Shown: positions 8,186-11,965 of the stretch, in pieces
Numbering within the stretch: position 1 is the stretch's first letter
Layout of the letters: every line of letters starts with the position of its first letter
Assembly: GCA_012514255.1 (NCBI GenBank)
Contig: JAAZAP010000274.1
Coordinates: 1-11,965 of the forward strand
Direction of reading: 5' to 3'
Origin: Bacteroidales bacterium
GTDB lineage: Bacteria; Bacteroidota; Bacteroidia; Bacteroidales; VadinHA17
Length of the DNA: 11,965 nucleotides
Translations under genes and position numbers: made by a program
Notes under the pieces: model-generated
What the model was told of the DNA's origin: nothing
Databases searched by the model: none
Seen by the model: the letters and a program-made list of their open reading frames with translations, nothing else

Positions 8186-8965
8186 TTATTCGGCAGTTGA
8201 CTGTGTCTCACCCGATACCCCGGCATCGTCCACCGGCACTGCCTCTGCCTGCCACAGTCCCTTTTCAATCAGCACGGAGTGGTAGAGAGTGGCGAAGGAA
8301 CTCTTGATCCACATATCAGATACCAGCACTCCCACGAAGAAGCAGATAAATCCTGCAATGTAGATAAAGAAAGAAACCAGTCCCATGAGGAAGATTGTCC
8401 AGCCGTGACCGCGTGTCAGCCTCCAGCTCTCTTCAGCTGCCCTGATGGGATCAAGATTTTTGTCCATCACAAGATAGGGTGTAAATGCCAGTCGGCATGC
8501 CAGGATAATCCCAGGCACAAAGAGGAAGACTGTCCCTATACCGATCAGGGCCGTGAGAAGCAGGTTGGCAAGCACTATATTAAGGTAGTTCCTGCGGAAC
8601 CCGCTGATGAGCATGTCAAATTCAGGGGTGAGCTTGCGTGCAGCCTGCACGAACATCATTTTGGCCCCGTACCTGAAGACAGGTACCAGGAGAAACATAT
8701 AGAGCAGGGCTATCAGGCCCATGAAGGCGGCAGCCACCCCCAGTGCCCCGAACTTGAAGAAATCGTCCATCTCAAAGGGGATGTTCTTGAAGTCGCCTGG
8801 CTCGAATTCATACTTCGCGTTCGGTCCGAGGAAAGGTGAAGAGATAACCCCCAGGACCAGCACCACGAGCAATAACCTCAGAAAATTGTCAGCCATAGCC
8901 CTCCACCCTGTGCCGTAAGCACCGCTGAAGGATGGCACGTACCTGTAAATTCCTTTTGCTTCCAT
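8186..8965 (-). CDS. Polytopic integral membrane protein of unknown function
   Basis: A 259-residue inner-membrane protein from the ATG at 8965. Hydrophobic segments lie at about 29-45, 71-95, 128-158 (probably two helices with a Pro-Gly turn at FVPGIILACRLAF) and 188-214. A cytoplasmic-type segment MDKNLDPIRAAEESWRLTRG (167-186) links them. The pattern FVPGI...MDKN...A.EES..LT.GH is shared by a broad group of uncharacterised bacterial membrane proteins of the DUF975/YciC-like kind, from memory; no enzymatic motif is visible. The C-terminus is hydrophilic (VPVDDAGVSGETQSTAE). An upstream ATG at 9043 would add 26 residues without domain character. It would also run back through the palindrome and the promoter-like element, so MEAKGIYRY is preferred. 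It is a single-gene unit with its own terminator, divergent from a membrane-bound LuxR-type regulator that probably controls it. The function is unknown. Confidence 0.82.
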   Translation of the reverse strand: MEAKGIYRYVPSFSGAYGTGWRAMADNFLRLLLVVLVLGVISSPFLGPNAKYEFEPGDFKNIPFEMDDFFKFGALGVAAAFMGLIALLYMFLLVPVFRYGAKMMFVQAARKLTPEFDMLISGFRRNYLNIVLANLLLTALIGIGTVFLFVPGIILACRLAFTPYLVMDKNLDPIRAAEESWRLTRGHGWTIFLMGLVSFFIYIAGFICFFVGVLVSDMWIKSSFATLYHSVLIEKGLWQAEAVPVDDAGVSGETQSTAE

Positions 8966-8999
8966 AATTGATTGCTTTTTACTGTTCTGATAAATTTCG

Positions 9000-9013
9000 T
9001 TTGTCAGGACAAA
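9000..9013. promoter_or_regulatory. 14-bp palindrome TTTGTC-AG-GACAAA
   Basis: A perfect 6-bp inverted repeat with a 2-base centre. It overlaps the candidate -7 element at 9010-9017 and the expected transcription start of the minus-strand gene. That is a suitable place for a repressor operator, but it is a single copy and could be chance. Confidence 0.3.
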
Positions 9014-9017
9014 TCTA
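9010..9017 (-). promoter_or_regulatory. Candidate -7 element for the 8186-8965 gene
   Basis: On the minus strand TAGATTTG matches the Bacteroidota -7 consensus TAnnTTTG exactly, 44 bases before the ATG at 8965. No good TTTG is present at the -33 position. A promoter without a -33 element often depends on an activator, which fits the dyad array directly upstream. Confidence 0.45.
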
Positions 9018-9039
9018 TTATGGAAAGAAAAGATGGAAT

Positions 9040-9102
9040 TCATACCTTAGTAGTGATTTTGAAAAACACTACCTAAGTATTGCGGACACTACTTTGGTAG
9101 TG
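9040..9102. promoter_or_regulatory. Three-copy dyad array (CACTAC-N4-GTAGTG) in the divergent control region
   Basis: Three 16-bp sites share the core TAC-N4-GTA. Site 3 (9087-9102) is perfect: CACTAC, TTTG, GTAGTG. Site 2 (9067-9082) is CACTAC, CTAA, GTATTG, with 11 of 12 arm positions matching. Site 1 (9040-9055) is TCATAC, CTTA, GTAGTG, with 9 of 12. Sites 2 and 3 are 20 bp apart centre to centre, about two helical turns; sites 1 and 2 are 27 bp apart. The array lies 34-96 bp before the regulator start at 9136 and directly upstream of the candidate minus-strand promoter. Dimeric helix-turn-helix proteins such as LuxR types bind dyads like this. The adjacent regulator is the natural candidate, which is an inference. 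Confidence 0.6.
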
Positions 9103-9135
9103 ACTGTTTATCAATTGAAAAGATCAAAGACGGGG

Positions 9136-10086
9136 ATGGAATTCATTAGCCTGGGTATTTTTGTTTTTTCGGCGGCGATGGCTGCCGGGAGTATTCTGCT
9201 GGTGACAAGGCTCCTCGAAGACTACCCTCTCCCCTGCCTCAGGTCACTCTTTTACCATAATCTTTTCATCTCCGCCTTTGGCTTCTACGGCATATGGGGG
9301 CAGTTCCTGATTGTTGCCCTGGCAGGAAGCCGTCTTGACCCGTCACTCTATTCAACAGTATCAGTATTTTCATTGCTGCTGGGCCTGCCCTTCCTGGTGT
9401 TCGGATGGATGATGCTCATAAGATTTGCCGCTGATGCTTCAGGTGCAAACCTCTCAAAATGGTTCACCCCTGTGTTCCTCATTGTAAATTTCGGTATCAT
9501 TATCCTGCTCGGGGTACTGATCAGGGAGAGGGAGTTCAGCGATGCACTGCCACTGTTCCGGTACTATTACGTGGCCGCCGCACTTATCTTTGCGCTCGCT
9601 GCCACACTAATCCTGCTGAGAGGCGACAACCACTCTCCGGGCCTCAGGGACCGTACCGGTCTGGCCCTGATTATCGGCGCCGGGACTGTTGCCCAGGCGC
9701 TGGTGCTTATGCTGATACCTCACTCAGCCTGGATGGCCCTGAGCTTTGTCTTCCTGCTCTTTGCAACCATAACTCTTGTCTCACTCTATCTGAGTTACCG
9801 TGCTGATCTCAAACCTGTAAGGATTACTGATCCCTTGCCGTTGCCGCACGGGTTTGAGGATTTTATCAGGAAGAATGATATCTCGCCCCGGGAAGCGGAG
9901 ATAATAACTGAGATATGCAACGGCCTGAGCAACCAGGAGATAGCAGATAAGCTGTTCATCAGTCTGCAGACGGTCAAAGATCATACCTCACGAATCTATA
10001 TGAAGGCCAACGTGAGAAACAGGATGCAGCTGATGGCACTGGTGCGCGGCTTTGAGGCCGGGAGTCCGCCGCTGCAATATATCTGA
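9136..10086 (+). CDS. Seven-helix membrane protein with C-terminal LuxR-type DNA-binding domain
   Basis: A 316-residue membrane-anchored transcription factor. Seven hydrophobic segments are at about 4-24, 37-61, 76-96, 111-129, 143-161, 174-194 and 198-220. A short linker leads to a LuxR/GerE helix-turn-helix at 247-305: ISPREAEIITEICNGLSNQE, then IADKLFISLQTVKDH and the C-terminal helix ending MQLMALVRGF. The conserved LTxRE-like start (ISPRE), GLSNxEIA and ToVKxH positions are all present. There is no receiver or PAS domain, so the membrane region is probably the sensor and signal passes directly to DNA. The frame is open back to 8968, but the extra 56 residues carry no domain and would span the operator-like array. 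ATG at 9136 sits just before the first helix and is preceded by CGGGG. The gene is divergent from the membrane-protein gene at 8186-8965. Autoregulation through the dyads is likely. The signal is unknown. Confidence 0.88.
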   Translation: MEFISLGIFVFSAAMAAGSILLVTRLLEDYPLPCLRSLFYHNLFISAFGFYGIWGQFLIVALAGSRLDPSLYSTVSVFSLLLGLPFLVFGWMMLIRFAADASGANLSKWFTPVFLIVNFGIIILLGVLIREREFSDALPLFRYYYVAAALIFALAATLILLRGDNHSPGLRDRTGLALIIGAGTVAQALVLMLIPHSAWMALSFVFLLFATITLVSLYLSYRADLKPVRITDPLPLPHGFEDFIRKNDISPREAEIITEICNGLSNQEIADKLFISLQTVKDHTSRIYMKANVRNRMQLMALVRGFEAGSPPLQYI

Positions 10087-10144
10087 AGAATAAGTACCGG
10101 CATATCCCTGCTTTTCTTACGTGGAATCCCCCGCCGGAGTATCT

Positions 10145-11020
10145 CTAAAAAGTAATTCCCAGAATATCCTGCAGCTTCTTGCCGGGAGTAAAGATCCGGT
10201 ATGCAGCCGGCCATACCTTCATCAGGTACCTGTCCTGCCTGTCCCGGATTACAATGGCCAGTTCATTGTCTGTATCACTGTTCTCCGGCGCCCCAAAGCG
10301 GTACCTGGTGAGTTGAATGATCTGGTCCAGGTCATTGTATTTGCCCAGGTTCCGGGTCATGGCGTTCAGCCTCTTCTCAACAGGTTTAACTGCATTCTGG
10401 TTCAGGTGCCTGAAGAAGGCGAGCTGATACATCAGTGTCTTTGATTTTTTCCTGAACTCATGCAAAAGACGGGCAGAGGGTTTATGACGGCATGCCAGGT
10501 ATGCCTGGCAGGATGTCTTATAACTGCTCTCAAGCTCTCCCAGCATCAGCAGCATGTCGGGCTCAGTCAATCCCAGGAAGCGAAGACGGTACTCTGCCTT
10601 CTTAAGCCGTTCGGCAACCTTTCCTACTGCTCCGGCTCTCTCGCCCGCTTCGTCCCAGGTGGAGTAGGGCTTGCGCAACAGGCCCTGCATCTTTTCGTTT
10701 TCGCGTAGTCTTACAAACAGTTCGGGGTTATCCTTCTTCAGGGCCCGTGCTGTCTTGCGTAACACGGCCATCTCTCTCCATGTGGCAAGTATTCGCCCCG
10801 TCTCCCTGCCGGCCAGGTATTCACGGTTGTATACAGCCTCATCGACCAGAGGCCGTATCAGCCTTACGGCAGCCCTGTGCTTCTTCATCAGAACCCTTAC
10901 ATCATGAATGGCTGCATCGCCCGGTACAGGCTTAACGTCAAGAAGCCTCAGGGAACCTGCAAGGTATCCTGCCATTGCTGCCTTAATATCTTTCGCCTCT
11001 GCGGATTTATCTTGTGACAT
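10145..11020 (-). CDS. CHAD domain-containing protein
   Basis: A 291-residue cytoplasmic helical protein with the marks of a CHAD (conserved histidine alpha-helical) domain. The first repeat has IHDVRVLMKKHRAAVRLIRP (38-57) with the His and basic residues of that helix. The second repeat has LHEFRKKSKTLMYQL (186-200), followed by LGKYNDLDQI (225-234), the LGxxxDxD signature. CHAD domains bind polyphosphate through these basic patches and can locate to polyphosphate granules. No polyphosphate kinase or CYTH phosphatase gene is next to it here, so the link to polyphosphate rests on the family alone. The ATG at 11020 (MSQDKSAEAK) is preferred over an upstream in-frame ATG at 11089, whose 23 extra residues (MMQGDWPVNRY...) do not fit the domain. 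The 58 bases between its stop and the convergent regulator show no clear terminator. It is divergent from the phosphofructokinase gene. Confidence 0.85.
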   Translation of the reverse strand: MSQDKSAEAKDIKAAMAGYLAGSLRLLDVKPVPGDAAIHDVRVLMKKHRAAVRLIRPLVDEAVYNREYLAGRETGRILATWREMAVLRKTARALKKDNPELFVRLRENEKMQGLLRKPYSTWDEAGERAGAVGKVAERLKKAEYRLRFLGLTEPDMLLMLGELESSYKTSCQAYLACRHKPSARLLHEFRKKSKTLMYQLAFFRHLNQNAVKPVEKRLNAMTRNLGKYNDLDQIIQLTRYRFGAPENSDTDNELAIVIRDRQDRYLMKVWPAAYRIFTPGKKLQDILGITF

Positions 11021-11124
11021 ACTAAAAATAGTGATATCGGCTAAAGTTACACAATTGTATCGGTTTACAGGCCAATCCCCCTGCATCATAACCTGTAAGA
11101 GTTAAAATCATAGAGGAACAAGAG

Positions 11125-11151
11125 AGCCGGGGGTACCGGCTTTGCTTTTTT
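11125..11151 (+). terminator. Terminator-like hairpin in the region before the phosphofructokinase gene
   Basis: AGCCGG (11125-11130) pairs with CCGGCT (11136-11141) around the 5-base loop GGGTA. It is followed by a T-rich tract ending in six T residues (11146-11151). It ends 33 bases before the pfkA start and has no plus-strand gene in front of it. It could be an attenuator in the leader, a barrier to stray transcription, or an accident of sequence. Confidence 0.45.
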
Positions 11152-11153
11152 CT

Positions 11154-11161
11154 TACATTTG
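11154..11161 (+). promoter_or_regulatory. Candidate -7 element for pfkA
   Basis: TACATTTG matches the TAnnTTTG consensus exactly, 22 bases before the ATG at 11184. No TTTG lies about 20 bases upstream, where the terminator-like hairpin sits instead. If this is the real promoter, the hairpin is outside the transcript and cannot act as an attenuator. Confidence 0.35.
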
Positions 11162-11183
11162 ATATCAGATAACAACTAAAACA

Positions 11184-11965
11184 ATGGGCAAGTCAAACAG
11201 TAAGAACAGCAGGCCACAGAAGATAGGAATCCTGACTGCGGGAGGCGACTGTCCGGGCATCAATGCAGCCATCAGGGGCGTGGGCAAAACAGCCATCGTC
11301 AAGTACGGAATGAAGGTCATCGGCATCAGCGACGGTTATGCCGGGCTGATAAACAAGGAATACCGGGAACTGACCGAGAGCGATCTTTCAGGAATCCTGA
11401 CTCTCGGTGGAACCATCCTGGGCACCTCGCGCGAGAAGCCTTTCAAGGGCAGCGGTAAAAAGAAGGATGAGACGCGAAAGCCCCTGCTAATAAAAGAACA
11501 CTATGAGCAGATGGGGCTCGATTGCCTGGTATGTATAGGGGGAAATGGCACAATGAAAACAGCAAACATGCTGTCAGAGGAGGGACTCAATGTTGTGGGT
11601 GTTCCCAAAACCATAGACAATGACATCTGGGGCACTGACATGACCTTCGGGTTCGACTCGGCAGTGAATATAGCCACCGAGGCTATTGACAGACTGCACT
11701 CCACCGCCAACTCACACAAGCGGATCATGGTGATTGAGATCATGGGCCATAACGCAGGCTGGCTCGCCCTCTATTCAGGCATGGCAGGAGGCGGCGACGT
11801 CATCCTCATACCGGAGATACCACACGACGAAAAGGTGGTGATGAAATACCTGCGTAAGCGAGCCGAGGATAATAAACCCTACTCCATAGTTGTTGTGGCT
11901 GAGGGAATAAGCATACCCGGGGAAGAGGACTCACCTGCAAGATACCTGGCCAGAAGGATAGAGGA
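11184..11965 (+). CDS. pfkA: 6-phosphofructokinase, N-terminal 260 residues (cut by window end)
   Basis: Phosphorylates fructose 6-phosphate to fructose 1,6-bisphosphate in glycolysis; cytoplasmic. Visible family landmarks are the nucleotide-binding loop ILTAGGDCPGINAAIRG (16-32), LGGTILGTSREKPF (74-87), IGGNGT (118-123), the catalytic PKTIDNDI (141-148), the substrate region MGHNAGW (187-193) and IPEIP (209-213). The Gly in GGNGT matches the ATP-using form, since PPi-dependent enzymes carry Asp there. The Lys in PKTIDND is shared by PPi enzymes and by the ATP enzymes of the group III branch, so an ATP-dependent group III enzyme is most likely. Asn replaces the Asp that in E. coli PfkA helps bind magnesium (GGDGS), and His replaces the Arg of MGR. 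Both may be usual in this branch. The N-terminus is slightly extended and basic (MGKSNSKNSRPQK). The reading frame stays open to the window end, so the C-terminal part lies outside. Confidence 0.93.
   Translation, partial: MGKSNSKNSRPQKIGILTAGGDCPGINAAIRGVGKTAIVKYGMKVIGISDGYAGLINKEYRELTESDLSGILTLGGTILGTSREKPFKGSGKKKDETRKPLLIKEHYEQMGLDCLVCIGGNGTMKTANMLSEEGLNVVGVPKTIDNDIWGTDMTFGFDSAVNIATEAIDRLHSTANSHKRIMVIEIMGHNAGWLALYSGMAGGGDVILIPEIPHDEKVVMKYLRKRAEDNKPYSIVVVAEGISIPGEEDSPARYLARRIE

Noticed and set aside
8279..8839. Long plus-strand open frame of 186 codons opposite the membrane-protein gene
   Set aside because: It is antisense to a gene with clear transmembrane helices, is unusually rich in His, Cys, Glu and Lys with no domain, and has no promoter or start context.
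8968..9135. Upstream 56-codon extension of the LuxR-type regulator
   Set aside because: The extra residues have no domain or membrane segment and would place the dyad array inside coding sequence; ATG at 9136 directly precedes the first helix.
10087..10144. Possible bidirectional terminator between the convergent regulator and CHAD genes
   Set aside because: I found only a weak, widely spaced GGAAT/ATTCC pairing and no hairpin with a T-run on either strand.
10493..10510. Perfect inverted repeat TGCCAGG-TATG-CCTGGCA
   Set aside because: It lies in the middle of the CHAD coding region, is explained by the codons of CQAYLA, and has no T-run or promoter nearby.

Overview
The window looks like chromosomal DNA of a member of the Bacteroidota, probably Bacteroidales or a close relative; the placement is inferred. 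Supporting signs are TAnnTTTG-type promoter elements, start codons with little Shine-Dalgarno sequence, signal peptides ending in AQ, a decayed secreted protein of a type common in the phylum, and a membrane-anchored LuxR-type regulator. Base composition looks balanced throughout. I see no insertion sequence, integrase, CRISPR array, tRNA or rRNA.

Layout. (1) 73-2367 (+) is a complete PcrA/UvrD-type DNA helicase. (2) 2309-2623 (-) is a broken gene for a small secreted protein, with a signal peptide, a probable frameshift at an A5 run, and a 3' end lost against the helicase gene. (3) 2844-7972 (+) is a tight five-gene operon: outer-membrane beta-barrel, LolD/MacB-type ATPase, two different FtsX/LolC-type permeases and a periplasmic LolA-like carrier. 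(4) 8186-8965 (-) is a polytopic membrane protein of unknown function with its own terminator. It is divergent from 9136-10086 (+), a seven-helix membrane protein ending in a LuxR-type DNA-binding domain. The gap between them holds three copies of a 16-bp dyad and a separate 14-bp palindrome. (5) 10145-11020 (-) encodes a CHAD-domain protein. It is divergent from 11184-11965 (+), the N-terminal part of a 6-phosphofructokinase cut by the window end.

How the genes may work together. The five-gene operon has a part for every envelope layer: an inner-membrane ABC pump, a periplasmic lipid- or lipoprotein-binding shuttle and an outer-membrane barrel. I read it as a dedicated inner-to-outer-membrane transfer route parallel to the housekeeping Lol pathway, with unknown cargo. 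It is the best candidate here for an undescribed system. The second unit is a probable one-component membrane regulator that controls itself, its divergent membrane-protein neighbour, or both, through the dyad array. The helicase, CHAD protein and phosphofructokinase look like ordinary chromosomal genes.
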